Origin: Mucilaginibacter_A sp965201005
GTDB taxonomy: Bacteria; Bacteroidota; Bacteroidia; Sphingobacteriales; Sphingobacteriaceae
Assembly (NCBI RefSeq): GCF_965201005.1
Contig: NZ_OZ241747.1
Location: 496,001-560,000, forward strand
Reading direction: 5' to 3'
Length of the DNA stretch: 64,000 nucleotides
Below are positions 17,884-27,489 of the stretch, in pieces (within the stretch, counting starts at the first letter, position 1; every line of letters starts with the position of its first letter). A model generated the notes under the pieces. That model was not told the DNA's origin. It did not search any database and saw only the letters and a list, made by a program, of their open reading frames with translations. The position numbers and the translations under genes are program-made.

Positions 17884-19245
17884 TTACATACCAGCTTTTA
17901 ACTCAACACGACGGTTTAATACACGTCCTTGTTCGGTTGAATTATCAGCCACCGGATTGGTTTCTCCGTAAGCTTTAACAGTCAAGCGTTTTGCATCAAC
18001 ACCAGAGTTGACCAGGTAAGTTTTAACTGAGTTTGCCCTGTCTTTAGATAAACGCATATTATGTGCAGCAGAACCTTCTGATGAAGCATAGCCATCTAAT
18101 TCAAATGTCTTAGCAGTATTGCTTCTCAAATCAGCAGATAATTTATCTAATGTTGGGTAAGCAGAAGTTCTCAATACAGAACTGTCAAACTCAAACTGAA
18201 TGTTGGAGTATGTACCGGTAGCCATTGTAGTATCCGGTTTAGGGAACTTGATTTCGCAACCAGAACCATCAACAACAGTACCAGCAGGAGTACCAGGGCA
18301 TTTGTCAAATTGATCAGAAACACCATCACCGTCAGAATCTTTTTTCAGATCGTCAACTGATTTCTCTACATTAGATACACGGCCTTTTAAGGCTTCAACT
18401 TCTTCACGCAAAGATGGGTCTTTCAACTCATCATACATTAAAGCAAGCGGGTTTACCCAATCCAAATTCGGTTTTGATGATTTGCCTAAAGTAAATTCTA
18501 AACCGCCATAACCGTATGAAAATTTATCTTTTGTTGGATAGTTAACATTAGCACCGTCAAAGTTGTCTCCGTCAACAAAGTTGGCTGTATAACCTAAGTT
18601 CAATGCTACAACTTCAGATAGTTTGAATTTTACGCCAACACCAACCGGGATAACCAATTCGTGAACGTATTTTTTATCGCGAGTAGAACCAGCATGATCT
18701 TTAAAATCAACTACCTGGCCACTGGCTAAAGTTACTTTTGGTGCATAAGCAGCATAACCACCACCGGCAGTTACAAAGAAATTAACCGAATTTTTTCTGC
18801 GGATAAAATCTACAGTTGCAACGTTAACCACACCCATTAAATTTGCGTAATAAGCTAAATCAGTTTTAAAAGACTGAAAACCATTTTTTACGCCGTTAAC
18901 AGCACCTGATCTGTTTCTGCTATTGTCTCCAGATACAGTACCACGCATTACATTTAATTGTAAACCGAAAGCATGGCCTAACTGCTCTCTGAATGAGATA
19001 CCATAACCCAACTCGTAGTTGCTTTTGGTAAAATCATTGACCCCAAAAGGGATATTAGGTGCTAAAACGCCGGCATTTGCTCCAATGCTGAATGTTTTGT
19101 ACTGCCCCCTGCCACCAAATACCTTGGCTGACCCCGGAGCAACAGTTGTAGTCGAATCTGTTGAGGTTTGTGCATGGGCGGCAACAACACTCATCAGGGA
19201 AGCTATCGACAGGACAACCGTTTTCTTTAAGGTAGAATAATTCAT
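17884..19245 (-). CDS. OmpA-family outer membrane protein
   Basis: A 453-residue exported protein. A signal peptide ends AAHAQ near residue 26. Residues about 45-265 form an outer-membrane beta-barrel-like region. A short coiled stretch (REEVEALKGRVSNVEKS) follows, then a calcium-binding thrombospondin-3-type repeat DSDGDGVSDQFDKCPG, and a C-terminal OmpA domain with GYASSEGS and LSKDRANSVKTYL that binds peptidoglycan. It should anchor the outer membrane to the wall and is probably abundant. It has its own promoter-like element at 19284-19291 and a strong terminator. Confidence 0.93.
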   Translation of the reverse strand: MNYSTLKKTVVLSIASLMSVVAAHAQTSTDSTTTVAPGSAKVFGGRGQYKTFSIGANAGVLAPNIPFGVNDFTKSNYELGYGISFREQLGHAFGLQLNVMRGTVSGDNSRNRSGAVNGVKNGFQSFKTDLAYYANLMGVVNVATVDFIRRKNSVNFFVTAGGGYAAYAPKVTLASGQVVDFKDHAGSTRDKKYVHELVIPVGVGVKFKLSEVVALNLGYTANFVDGDNFDGANVNYPTKDKFSYGYGGLEFTLGKSSKPNLDWVNPLALMYDELKDPSLREEVEALKGRVSNVEKSVDDLKKDSDGDGVSDQFDKCPGTPAGTVVDGSGCEIKFPKPDTTMATGTYSNIQFEFDSSVLRTSAYPTLDKLSADLRSNTAKTFELDGYASSEGSAAHNMRLSKDRANSVKTYLVNSGVDAKRLTVKAYGETNPVADNSTEQGRVLNRRVELKAGM

Positions 19246-19283
19246 AGTTTTAAGATTAACGATTTTAATTGTGATTTTTTTTT

Positions 19284-19319
19284 CAAAAATAGTTATTATG
19301 TTTGGTTCGCTCTACCAAA
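19284..19319 (-). promoter_or_regulatory. Promoter of the OmpA-family gene
   Basis: On the - strand TATTTTTG (19284-19291) matches the Bacteroidota -7 consensus TAnnTTTG, with a TTTG at 19316-19319. The 24-base spacing is slightly long for the -33/-7 pair. The 5' leader would be about 35 bases. Confidence 0.55.
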
Positions 19320-19397
19320 CTTTGTTCCATTTTTATATTTTATTTTCCTGTGTAAACATATAAATTTTTAACATCAAATATAAATTATTGTTTTTCA

Positions 19398-20687
19398 ATG
19401 AAATATACTCAGATAGCTAACGAATTGTTTTGTACGAACAGGATCAATTTTTGTTCAAAATTAAAACCATATTCTTTAGTTTTGATTAATTCCAACGATG
19501 AATTTCCCCGAAGCGGCGATCAAAACCATGTTTTTAAGCAAAATGCCGATCTGTTTTATCTGAGTGGAATTGACCAGGAACAAACAATTTTATTGTTATT
19601 TCCGGATTGCCCGAACCCATTATACCGGGAAGTTCTGTTTTTGAGACAAACTAACGAACAAATTGCTGTTTGGGAAGGACATAAATATACAAGGGAAGAA
19701 GCCGGCAAAGCTTCCGGTATCAAAAAAATTTACTGGTTGCAGGAATTTGATGCGATCTTGTCATCAGTAATATTTTACGCAGAAAACATCTACCTCAACA
19801 CTAACGAAAATGACCGTTACGCACATTCCGTTTCTTACCGAGATCTTCGTTTCATCCAGCAGTTAAAAGAAAAATACCCGCTGCATCAGTATTTTCGTGC
19901 TGCACCAATTTTCCGGGGCTTGCGCGCTATAAAATCTTCTGTAGAAATAGAATTGATCAGTAAAGCATGCCAGCTAACCAACGATGCTTTTTTTAGGGTA
20001 CTAAAATTTGTGAAGCCCGGCGTTGGCGAATATGAGATTGAAGCCGAAATTATCCACGAATTTATCCGCCAGCGCGGAACAGGCCATGCCTATAACCCGA
20101 TTATTGCATCAGGCAATAATGCCAACATCCTGCATTACAACGACAACAGCCAGATTTGCCGAAATGGTGATGTGATTTTGATGGATTTTGGGGCCGAATA
20201 TGCCAATTATAATGCGGATATGACGCGCTCTATCCCGGTGAACGGCCGTTTTACAACGCGGCAAAAAGCGGTTTATAATTCAGTTTTGAGGGTAATGAAA
20301 GAATCGATCCAACTGCTAAAATCTGGTGTGATTTGGAATGCTTACCATGAAGAAGTTGGCAAAATCATGACTTCGGAACTGATGGGTTTGGGTTTGCTGG
20401 ATAAACACGATGTTGCGCATCAAAACCCAGACATGCCGCTGTACAAGCAGTATTTTATGCACGGCAATTCGCATCATCTGGGTTTGGATGTACATGATTT
20501 TGCCGGAAGATATACGCCTTTTGCCGCCGGAAACGTGCTGACCGTAGAACCAGGTATCTATATTCCCGCCGAAGGTTTGGGCATCCGCTTGGAAAACAAT
20601 ATTCTGATCACCGAAAATGGAACGATAGATTTGATGGCGGATATACCTTTGGAAGCAGAGCATATTGAAGAGTTGATGAATGCTTAA
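19398..20687 (+). CDS. pepP: Xaa-Pro aminopeptidase, M24B family
   Basis: A 429-residue cytoplasmic enzyme that removes the first residue from peptides with proline second. The N-terminal aminopeptidase-P domain covers about residues 1-150. The pita-bread domain carries the five metal ligands: aspartates in DFGAEYANYNADMTR, the histidine in HGNSHHLGLDVHD near residue 359, and glutamates in EPGIYI and RLENNI. The length agrees with the family. A repeat arm starts directly after the stop codon. Confidence 0.93.
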   Translation: MKYTQIANELFCTNRINFCSKLKPYSLVLINSNDEFPRSGDQNHVFKQNADLFYLSGIDQEQTILLLFPDCPNPLYREVLFLRQTNEQIAVWEGHKYTREEAGKASGIKKIYWLQEFDAILSSVIFYAENIYLNTNENDRYAHSVSYRDLRFIQQLKEKYPLHQYFRAAPIFRGLRAIKSSVEIELISKACQLTNDAFFRVLKFVKPGVGEYEIEAEIIHEFIRQRGTGHAYNPIIASGNNANILHYNDNSQICRNGDVILMDFGAEYANYNADMTRSIPVNGRFTTRQKAVYNSVLRVMKESIQLLKSGVIWNAYHEEVGKIMTSELMGLGLLDKHDVAHQNPDMPLYKQYFMHGNSHHLGLDVHDFAGRYTPFAAGNVLTVEPGIYIPAEGLGIRLENNILITENGTIDLMADIPLEAEHIEELMNA

Positions 20688-20709
20688 TTTATAGGGATAA
20701 AAGAAGCAT
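20688..20709. repeat. Solo repeat arm after pepP
   Basis: TTTATAGGGATAAAAGAAG then CAT; exact core 20698-20709. It begins at the base after the stop codon. Confidence 0.85.
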
Positions 20710-20868
20710 TGTAATTAATTCAAAATCATAGTTGTAATAGATTATAAGCTATAAAGCAGTATAATATTACAGAAATAAGCTGAGATATTGTTTGCGATCA
20801 AATGCTCAATTGCTAAAGTAAACATTTCATACCCTTATTTTCTTAATTTTACCGGCTGAATATTTTGA

Positions 20869-22686
20869 ATGAAAACCTACTTCCGCCTGCTATCTTTTGC
20901 CAAGCCGATCGAAAAATTTGCTATTCCATATATTATCGCCACTGTTTTTTCTGTTGTTTTCAACACGCTGAACCTGGCATTGCTGGTGCCTTTGCTCAAC
21001 ACATTTTTTTTAAACAAAGGCACAAAACCGATTACCGCCAAGCCAGCGCATTTTTTGTCCTTAGATACTTTTAATTATTACGCCCATCAGGCAAACGTAC
21101 ATTATGGCATCGACGGTGCTTTAAAGTTTGTTTGCGTGATGATTGTGGTTTCCGTTTTCCTAAGTAACATTTTTCGTTATCTGTCACAGCGGATCATGGA
21201 AAACCTGCGCATACATACTTTGCTAAATTTGCGAAAAGCGGTTTTTAACAATGTGATGGACCTGCATCTCGGCTATTTCAACAATGAACGGAAAGGCGAT
21301 ATCATTTCTAAAGTTGCTTCTGATGTGCAGGTTGTGCAATTTTCCGTCACCGGCACGTTGCAGGTTGTTTTTAAAGAACCGTTTCAACTGATCGCCTATA
21401 TCGCTTACCTGTTTTTTGTGTCCTTACGGCTTACCTTTTTTGCTTTATTGGTGATTCCTGTTTCCGCTTTTATCATTTCAAAAATCGTAAAAAGCCTGAA
21501 ACAGCAGGCAACAGCGTCGCAACAATCTTACGGCATAATGATCAGTTATTTGGACGAAGCGTTGTCCGGCATCAAGATTATCAAGGCTTTTAACGCGGCC
21601 GGTTTTATCAAAAACAAATTTGGCGAAGAGAACAACCGTTATTCCGATATTACACGTTCGATGGCGAGAAGGCAGCAATTGGCGTCGCCGGTTTCAGAGT
21701 TTCTGGGCGTTTCTATGGTTGCCGGGATTGTTTTGTATGGCGGTTCGCTCATCATTTCCAATAATTCCTCGCTGAGTGCCGCGGAGTTTATTTCTTATAT
21801 CGCCGTTTTTTCACAAGTGATGCGGCCTGCAAAAGCGATTTCCGATGCTTTTAGCAACATACATTCGGGTATTTCGGCCGGCGAACGCGTGCTGGAACTG
21901 ATCGATGAAAAACCAAAAATCAATGATGCGCCTGATGCTGTTTTTATCGATGCTTTTTCTGATTCGGTCCGTTTGGAAAATGTTTCTTTCGCTTACAACG
22001 AAAAAGAGGTGCTAAAAGAAGTATCGCTTACCATCCCAAAAGGAAAAAACATCGCATTGGTGGGTCCTTCCGGCGGCGGAAAATCAACTTTGATGGATTT
22101 GCTGCCAAGGTTTATCGAACCAAAAAGTGGTAAGATTTTGATCGATGGAAAAGACATCCAGCATATCCAAACTGATTCGCTGCGTGCTTTAATGGGTTTT
22201 GTGAACCAGGAATCCGTTTTATTTAACGATAGCATTTTCAACAATATCGCTTTTGGCAAACCAAACGCTACGCAAGCCGAAGTGGAAACCGCCGCTAAAA
22301 TTGCCAATGCGCATGAATTTATCCTGAACACGGAAAACGGTTATCAAACCAATATCGGCGACCGCGGTTCCAAACTTTCCGGCGGACAAAAACAGCGCAT
22401 CAGCATCGCACGCGCCGTTTTGAGTAATCCGCCGATTATGTTGCTGGACGAAGCGACTTCTGCGCTGGATACCGAATCCGAAAAATTAGTGCAAGACGCT
22501 TTAAACAACCTCACCAAAAACCGCACTTCGCTCATTATTGCGCACCGGCTCACGACTATTCAAAATGCAGATGAAATTGTGGTTTTAGACAATGGAAAAA
22601 TTGCAGAACAAGGCAGCCATCAGCAATTGATGGCCAAAAACGGCATTTACAAAAGGTTGATTGATATGCAAACGTTTGTTGATTAA
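20869..22686 (+). CDS. MsbA-like ABC exporter
   Basis: A 605-residue half-transporter with an N-terminal six-helix domain (about residues 1-330) and a C-terminal ATPase. Walker A GPSGGGKST lies near residue 398, signature LSGGQKQRIS near 502, Walker B IMLLDEATSALD near 524 and AHRLTTI near 562. The size and loop pattern fit the lipid-A or lipid-linked-sugar flippases. The glycosyltransferases downstream make export of a lipid-linked glycan plausible, but this is inference. A variant repeat core TAAAAGAAGTAT lies within it at 22013-22024. Confidence 0.9.
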   Translation: MKTYFRLLSFAKPIEKFAIPYIIATVFSVVFNTLNLALLVPLLNTFFLNKGTKPITAKPAHFLSLDTFNYYAHQANVHYGIDGALKFVCVMIVVSVFLSNIFRYLSQRIMENLRIHTLLNLRKAVFNNVMDLHLGYFNNERKGDIISKVASDVQVVQFSVTGTLQVVFKEPFQLIAYIAYLFFVSLRLTFFALLVIPVSAFIISKIVKSLKQQATASQQSYGIMISYLDEALSGIKIIKAFNAAGFIKNKFGEENNRYSDITRSMARRQQLASPVSEFLGVSMVAGIVLYGGSLIISNNSSLSAAEFISYIAVFSQVMRPAKAISDAFSNIHSGISAGERVLELIDEKPKINDAPDAVFIDAFSDSVRLENVSFAYNEKEVLKEVSLTIPKGKNIALVGPSGGGKSTLMDLLPRFIEPKSGKILIDGKDIQHIQTDSLRALMGFVNQESVLFNDSIFNNIAFGKPNATQAEVETAAKIANAHEFILNTENGYQTNIGDRGSKLSGGQKQRISIARAVLSNPPIMLLDEATSALDTESEKLVQDALNNLTKNRTSLIIAHRLTTIQNADEIVVLDNGKIAEQGSHQQLMAKNGIYKRLIDMQTFVD

Positions 22687-22691
22687 GCTAC

Positions 22692-22810
22692 GCCTGTTTA
22701 AATTTATACAAAAAAGAATACCAATGCTTCTTTTACCCTATAAAAATTGGTGTTTGCATCAATTTAAACAAACAAAATACTTACCATTTTTTAGGTGATA
22801 AAAGAAGTAT
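22692..22810. repeat. Nested repeat element lacking its outer right arm
   Basis: Outer left arm GCCTGTTTAAATTT at 22692, inner left core 22724-22735, inner right arm TTAGGTGATAAAAGAAGTAT ending at 22810. It follows the ABC exporter stop by a few bases. Confidence 0.85.
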
Positions 22811-22937
22811 CTAAAAATAGATCAAGCAAATCTAAGCAAACCTTAAAAGTTTATTCTGGTTAGAATCGGACAAAGAGTTATAGCAAATGTTTGTTTCCAC
22901 ACAGTTGTTTATATAGTTGCAATAATCCTAAATTACA

Positions 22938-23861
22938 ATGATAGAAGTATCTGTTATTATCCCAAATTATAATCATGCCCAGTTTTTAAGACAAAGGATA
23001 GATACTGTACTGAACCAAACTTTTCAAGATTTCGAGCTGATTATTTTAGATGATTGTTCTGCAGACAACAGCAAAGAGGTAATAGAACAATACGCCGAAA
23101 ATCCAAAGATCAGTCATATTATATTTAATAGTGCAAATAGCGGAAGCCCTTTTTTGCAGTGGAAAAAAGGCATTGCCCTTGCCAAAGGAAAGTATGTTTG
23201 GATTGCCGAAAGTGATGATTGGTGCGAACCGTCGCTTTTAGAAACCCTTGTTGAAGGTATCAAAAAGGACGATCAATCTGTGATCAGTTATTGCCAGATG
23301 TCCTGTATCAACGAGCACAATGATATTATATGGCAGTCTAACCATCGTTGTTTGTCTGAAGTGATAGAAAGTAAAGCCTTTATCCAAGATTACCTGGCTG
23401 TAAAGGTGTCTATCTACAATGCAAGTATGGCTATTTTTAAAAGAGAAAAATTCAAGTATGTATCACCAGAATTTACAACATACAAATTTTCCGGCGATCG
23501 TCTTTTTTGGATTCAAATTGCAAGGCAAGGCAAAACTCATATCAGTGGAAAAGTGTTGAACTATTTCAGGAAACATGACAAAGATGTAAGTGGTAAGGCG
23601 TATAAAAGCGGGTTAAATTTTATAGAAGAACTGCAAATTATCAATTGGATGTACAGGGAAGAATTAATTGATGATGATATCTATAAAAGGGCATTTAAAA
23701 AGCAATATAAAGAATATTGGCTGGTAAGAAATTCTATTGACCGTAATAATAAAAATACAATCATTCCTCTGTTTGATCGCCCTCTTTCAAAACAAGCCAA
23801 TACTATAAATTTTCTGCCTTCGGCAATTTGGAACGCCTACAAAAAGAAAGATAAACAGTAA
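22938..23861 (+). CDS. Family 2 glycosyltransferase
   Basis: A 307-residue GT-A enzyme with no membrane segments. It opens with the family start VSVIIPNYNHAQFL, has the nucleotide-sugar site ILDDCSADNS and the metal-binding acidic stretch WIAESDDW near residue 93. The C-terminal half is rich in charged residues and includes GDRLFW and a FRKHDKDVSG segment typical of polymer-synthesising family 2 enzymes. It probably adds one sugar to a lipid-linked surface glycan. Donor and acceptor are not visible. It is AT-rich relative to the ABC exporter gene. Confidence 0.85.
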   Translation: MIEVSVIIPNYNHAQFLRQRIDTVLNQTFQDFELIILDDCSADNSKEVIEQYAENPKISHIIFNSANSGSPFLQWKKGIALAKGKYVWIAESDDWCEPSLLETLVEGIKKDDQSVISYCQMSCINEHNDIIWQSNHRCLSEVIESKAFIQDYLAVKVSIYNASMAIFKREKFKYVSPEFTTYKFSGDRLFWIQIARQGKTHISGKVLNYFRKHDKDVSGKAYKSGLNFIEELQIINWMYREELIDDDIYKRAFKKQYKEYWLVRNSIDRNNKNTIIPLFDRPLSKQANTINFLPSAIWNAYKKKDKQ

Positions 23862-23966
23862 AAAAACTTGTTATCATTTGTACCATAGTTAAACTCAAAA
23901 AAAGAAAAAATAATTGGGAATATACAGACACACCATCAACAACAGGTCTGTAATGTATCTCAATGG

Positions 23967-23994
23967 TTTTAATCAGGTTTAAACCTGATTAAAA
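23967..23994. terminator. Perfect 28-base palindrome at a gene end
   Basis: TTTTAATCAGGTTT and AAACCTGATTAAAA abut with no spacer. The - strand glycosyltransferase stop codon and last five codons lie within it. It separates two convergent glycosyltransferase genes and has T runs on both sides, so it may work as a two-way terminator after partial opening. Confidence 0.6.
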
Positions 23995-25090
23995 GATAGA
24001 TAAGTACTGGGTATAAAACCCATTTAACAATTTTATAACTGTTGGCACGATAGAACCGCGTTTTTTTGAAGCTGCCATCATCATTAAAACGCAGACCAAT
24101 AGCGGTTATTCTAATGTAGGACAGGTTTTGAAATAACAGCCCAAATTGGTAAGATAACCGCAACAGCATTAAATAAAACACGATCAATAAATTTAAACCT
24201 GATTTTCTTTTTAACGATTGTATGATATTCGCTATAAATTCTATTATTAATAAACCGACGGTAAATAATAAAACTGACGCAACAGAAATTTTAGGTATTA
24301 TAGCACTGATCAATAAAACTGTCAGTATTATAAATAAGATTTCGGCCGTATTTAAAAAGTCATAATAAGTATATGCCGGTTTTTTTTTGTAAAGCACACC
24401 GCTTCCCCTTCCATACCTAAATGATCTTTTAAAATCTGGCTTGCCCAAACCCCACCATGGATGTGTAACAGCTGCTTGCGGTAAACTAAGGTAGTTTTTA
24501 AACTGGTTTTGCTGCCGCACGGTTAAAAAGAAATCTATATCCTCAGCACCTCCATTTTTAGGAAAAATTTTGTCGAAGCGGATAAGGCCCATGGCGGCCC
24601 GGTTTACAATCATATTTGCAGTTGCCCCCCATGCAAAGGACGGTCTACGGGCAGCAACGCTAAAAATATCTATCGAACCACTGGCCTGAACCGCCTTATC
24701 AAAACTGTTTTCAGGCTCATTAAAGTTTACCAAACCTATAAAACCAATTTCAGTTGAGTGTTTAAGTATTGCATCGCGATAAACACTGAGCAGGTTAGGT
24801 TCAATTACAATGTCATCGTCTAAAAATAATATCCAGTCGCTTTTACCTGCGTTGATACCCGCATTACGAGTTGATGCTGCGCCAATGTTTTGTTCATTAA
24901 CGATCAAAAAGATAACTTCATTATCAACTACGGATAGAATATTCGGAGGGATTGTAACATTTGGATTATCAATTACTAAATAAAACTTTACGACAGCGTT
25001 GTCGGGCACATTTAATTGAAGTATCGGCAATAAATATTGCTCATCAACACGATAAGAAGGAATAACAACATCAATACTTACAGAGATCAA
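23969..25090 (-). CDS. Membrane-anchored family 2 glycosyltransferase
   Basis: A 373-residue enzyme with a GT-A domain over about residues 1-235 (DVVIPSYRV, NIGAASTRNAG, and the metal site FLDDDIVI near residue 90), followed by about three hydrophobic helices near residues 245-345. The membrane part suggests it works on an undecaprenyl-linked acceptor at the inner membrane. The start is a TTG at 25090; no ATG lies near the conserved first strand. Its last codons fall in a palindrome. It is convergent with the 22938 gene. Confidence 0.82.
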   Translation of the reverse strand: MISVSIDVVIPSYRVDEQYLLPILQLNVPDNAVVKFYLVIDNPNVTIPPNILSVVDNEVIFLIVNEQNIGAASTRNAGINAGKSDWILFLDDDIVIEPNLLSVYRDAILKHSTEIGFIGLVNFNEPENSFDKAVQASGSIDIFSVAARRPSFAWGATANMIVNRAAMGLIRFDKIFPKNGGAEDIDFFLTVRQQNQFKNYLSLPQAAVTHPWWGLGKPDFKRSFRYGRGSGVLYKKKPAYTYYDFLNTAEILFIILTVLLISAIIPKISVASVLLFTVGLLIIEFIANIIQSLKRKSGLNLLIVFYLMLLRLSYQFGLLFQNLSYIRITAIGLRFNDDGSFKKTRFYRANSYKIVKWVLYPVLIYLLIRFKPD

Positions 25091-25252
25091 CAGTAATAAA
25101 TTTTAAAAGATGAATTTGTATTATTTTATAACGATCACGGAAACTAAATAATATTTTTGGATAATGAAGCTAAATCTAAGTTTTTCTGGCTTAACAGGTA
25201 TAAAACCATAAGCTGCTACTTTATACCGCCATAATCATATCGCGGCTGTTTT

Positions 25253-26050
25253 TTAAACTTCTTGATAACCGCTGCTACAGTAAGTAAGCTTCTCTGCTAT
25301 TGTCCGGCGATAGATCAACTCGTTAGGTAAAAAGTTTTCGCGATGATGTATTGGATGAAAGATATGGTAACTGATGGCGGCCATTTTTAAGCGTTTTTTC
25401 AGGATACCAGCGTTTATTAGTCGGGCGGCAAACTCGTAATCTTCCCAGCCCCAGCCTTCAAAATCATTATAATAACCATTCACCCGGATATAATCATCAC
25501 GCCAGAAAGCCAGGTTACATGCTTTTATATTCCATGAACTTTGCGGATCAGGATTGAAGAATACAGACAATAAAGGTAATCGGATAGCATTAAACCTGCC
25601 TGATAAGCCTTTAGACAGCGAATGAAAGTTGATTTGTCCGGTTTTTAATATCTCTTGGGTTTTGGCCTCGGTAAGCATCGCACGGCTGCCTTGTACAAAA
25701 TATCCATTGCGTGCCGCTTGTTCATGATCAGAAATAAATTTACGATTTACAATAATATCACCATCAATCTCAATGATATAATCTGCTTCTGCTAATTTAA
25801 CAGCTTTGTTCAATATCAGGCATTTTCTAAACCCTTTGTCCTCCTGCCAGGCATGTTTTAACGGAACAGGAAACAAACTTCGATAATGATCTATCAATGC
25901 TTTGGTGTCTGCCCCGGAGCCATCGTCGGCAATTAGTATTTCATCAGGCAAACGGGTTTGTTTTAATAAACTCTGCAGTACCAACCCTAAGGCTTCGGGC
26001 CAGTTGTAGGTAGAAATCAGTATTGCTATCGTTAACTTGTCCACGTTCAT
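25253..26050 (-). CDS. Family 2 glycosyltransferase with galactosyltransferase-type C-terminus
   Basis: A 265-residue soluble enzyme. The N-terminus TIAILISTYNWPEALG is the GT2 start, DDGSG near residue 42 contacts the nucleotide, and YIIEIDGDIIV near residue 95 holds the metal-binding aspartates. The C-terminal GWGWEDYEFAARL motif is the acid-base region shared with chondroitin and N-terminal galactosyltransferases (Glyco_transf_7C). Likely transfers galactose, GalNAc or a related sugar in surface polysaccharide assembly. It is 162 bases downstream of the 23969-25090 gene's start and reads the same way. Confidence 0.86.
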   Translation of the reverse strand: MNVDKLTIAILISTYNWPEALGLVLQSLLKQTRLPDEILIADDGSGADTKALIDHYRSLFPVPLKHAWQEDKGFRKCLILNKAVKLAEADYIIEIDGDIIVNRKFISDHEQAARNGYFVQGSRAMLTEAKTQEILKTGQINFHSLSKGLSGRFNAIRLPLLSVFFNPDPQSSWNIKACNLAFWRDDYIRVNGYYNDFEGWGWEDYEFAARLINAGILKKRLKMAAISYHIFHPIHHRENFLPNELIYRRTIAEKLTYCSSGYQEV

Positions 26051-26059
26051 CTAAATAGG

Positions 26060-26215
26060 GCCTGTTTAAATTTTGTCCAATTTATTTCCATGCTTCTTTT
26101 ATCACACAAAAAATAGCAACATGTGGTTTTTGGTTTATTTAAATTGATGCAAACACCAATTTTTGTACGATAAAAGAAGCATTGCCAGTTTTACTTGTAT
26201 AAATTTGAACAGGCT
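26060..26215. repeat. Full nested palindromic element, 156 bases
   Basis: Outer left arm GCCTGTTTAAATTTTGTCC at 26060, inner left core 26090-26101 followed by TCAC, inner right core 26171-26182, outer right arm AAATTTGAACAGGCT ending 26215. A clean complete copy between two - strand genes. Confidence 0.92.
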
Positions 26216-26257
26216 ACTAAAATGCCATTCTATATATTTCCAAACATCCAATAACCA

Positions 26258-27346
26258 CTACTGGCCTACAACCCATTTCATCTTAGTTTTACCGATACCT
26301 ACCGTCAAAAAGAAGCTTAGTAAATAAACTATTACAAATCGTACAAGTGTTAAAATAATATTGCTGCTTGCATTAAGCAGGGTTGGGTTTATTTTTAAAG
26401 GTGTAAAAATTAACGGCAGTACATTGACAATCAATACCTGGTGAATTAAGTATATCCCAAAAGTTGTGTGCCTTGGGTTTAATTTGTTTTGGATAAAATC
26501 TATACCTCCTATTTTTAACAAAGCAGCAAACATGCTTAAAGAATAAAGAATATTTGTAAACTTTAATGTATCAAATGAATCTCCTGAACCTAACCGATTT
26601 AAGTAAATTCCTTCTACTACGCTTAGAATAAAAAATATTATGTTTATCAGGATCAGCTTGTTCCAAGTTGTTTTATTGATAAAGGCTATTGCTTTTTGAA
26701 AATGTTTATTCAGCATTACACCCAACCATAGATAAAATACAAATCCGAACAAAGCAGTAGAATGCTCTGTAGGAACCCAATTTCCATATAAATTTACACT
26801 ATAAAAAACAGACAACATTCCTAAAAATATGCCAAACCAAATATTGTACAGATACTTCCTAAAAATCAGGAGCAATGCAATGCAAATCAAAAAGTTGGGT
26901 ATAAACCAATAAGATGTATAAAATAAAATGTGCCCTGTTTCCTCAATCAGATACTTGGGCAAATTATCAGAAGCATCACTGCTGCCAAAGCGTAAAGAAA
27001 TAATTACCTGGCCAATTATATCTAAAACAAAAAACACACCAACCCAAAATAACCAGGGTTTAACGGTGTTTTTAAACCTGTTTTTTAAATATTGTACGGC
27101 AGTGTATTCATTAAATTTATGATTGATCAAAAACCCGCCGATTAAAAAAAACGCAATAGTGGAAAATTTTAAAACCTGCATTACCGCTGTTTCAATTATC
27201 GTTTCCGAAAAGCTTGTATATTTTACGCCCCAAAAAACAGAACAGTGTAAAAACACAATGCCAATCATTGAAATACAACGGATCGTATCAACAAAACTAT
27301 AGTTTATACTCCCGGAAGGCTTTTTAGCATGAACAGATTGATCCAT
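26258..27346 (-). CDS. Acyltransferase family 3 membrane protein
   Basis: A 362-residue inner-membrane protein with about ten hydrophobic segments. The N-terminal SFVDTIRCISMIGIVFLHC carries the family's early arginine and the catalytic-type histidine in FLHC. Members of this family (Pfam Acyl_transf_3, OafA/WecH type) put acetyl or other acyl groups on sugars of surface polysaccharides and lipids. Its place after the glycosyltransferases fits decoration of the same glycan. The acyl donor and acceptor are not visible. Confidence 0.85.
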   Translation of the reverse strand: MDQSVHAKKPSGSINYSFVDTIRCISMIGIVFLHCSVFWGVKYTSFSETIIETAVMQVLKFSTIAFFLIGGFLINHKFNEYTAVQYLKNRFKNTVKPWLFWVGVFFVLDIIGQVIISLRFGSSDASDNLPKYLIEETGHILFYTSYWFIPNFLICIALLLIFRKYLYNIWFGIFLGMLSVFYSVNLYGNWVPTEHSTALFGFVFYLWLGVMLNKHFQKAIAFINKTTWNKLILINIIFFILSVVEGIYLNRLGSGDSFDTLKFTNILYSLSMFAALLKIGGIDFIQNKLNPRHTTFGIYLIHQVLIVNVLPLIFTPLKINPTLLNASSNIILTLVRFVIVYLLSFFLTVGIGKTKMKWVVGQ

Positions 27347-27398
27347 ATTTTTTAACTAAACCATTTACAATGCTATAATATATATTCTAACTATGAGA

Positions 27399-27447
27399 GC
27401 CTGTTCAAATTTCATTCAATTTTTTTATATGCTTCTTTTATCACCTG
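27399..27447. repeat. Left half of a nested repeat element
   Basis: Outer arm GCCTGTTCAAATTTCATTC at 27399 and inner core 27429-27440 followed by TCACCTGAAAA. No right half is present; the aminotransferase promoter begins 15 bases later, so the half-element lies where a -33 region would be. Confidence 0.85.
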
Positions 27448-27461
27448 AAAACCCAAACCCT

Positions 27462-27469
27462 TATCTTTG
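27462..27469 (+). promoter_or_regulatory. -7 promoter element of the aminotransferase gene
   Basis: TATCTTTG, a perfect TAnnTTTG match, 20 bases ahead of the ATG. The repeat half-element ends about 15-20 bases upstream. Confidence 0.65.
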
Positions 27470-27489
27470 CCGGTGCTAAAATAATAAAA

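Noticed and set aside
18897..19240. A possible + strand gene opposite the OmpA-family N-terminus
   Set aside because: The opposite strand carries a full signal peptide and barrel start; the + frame is a by-product.
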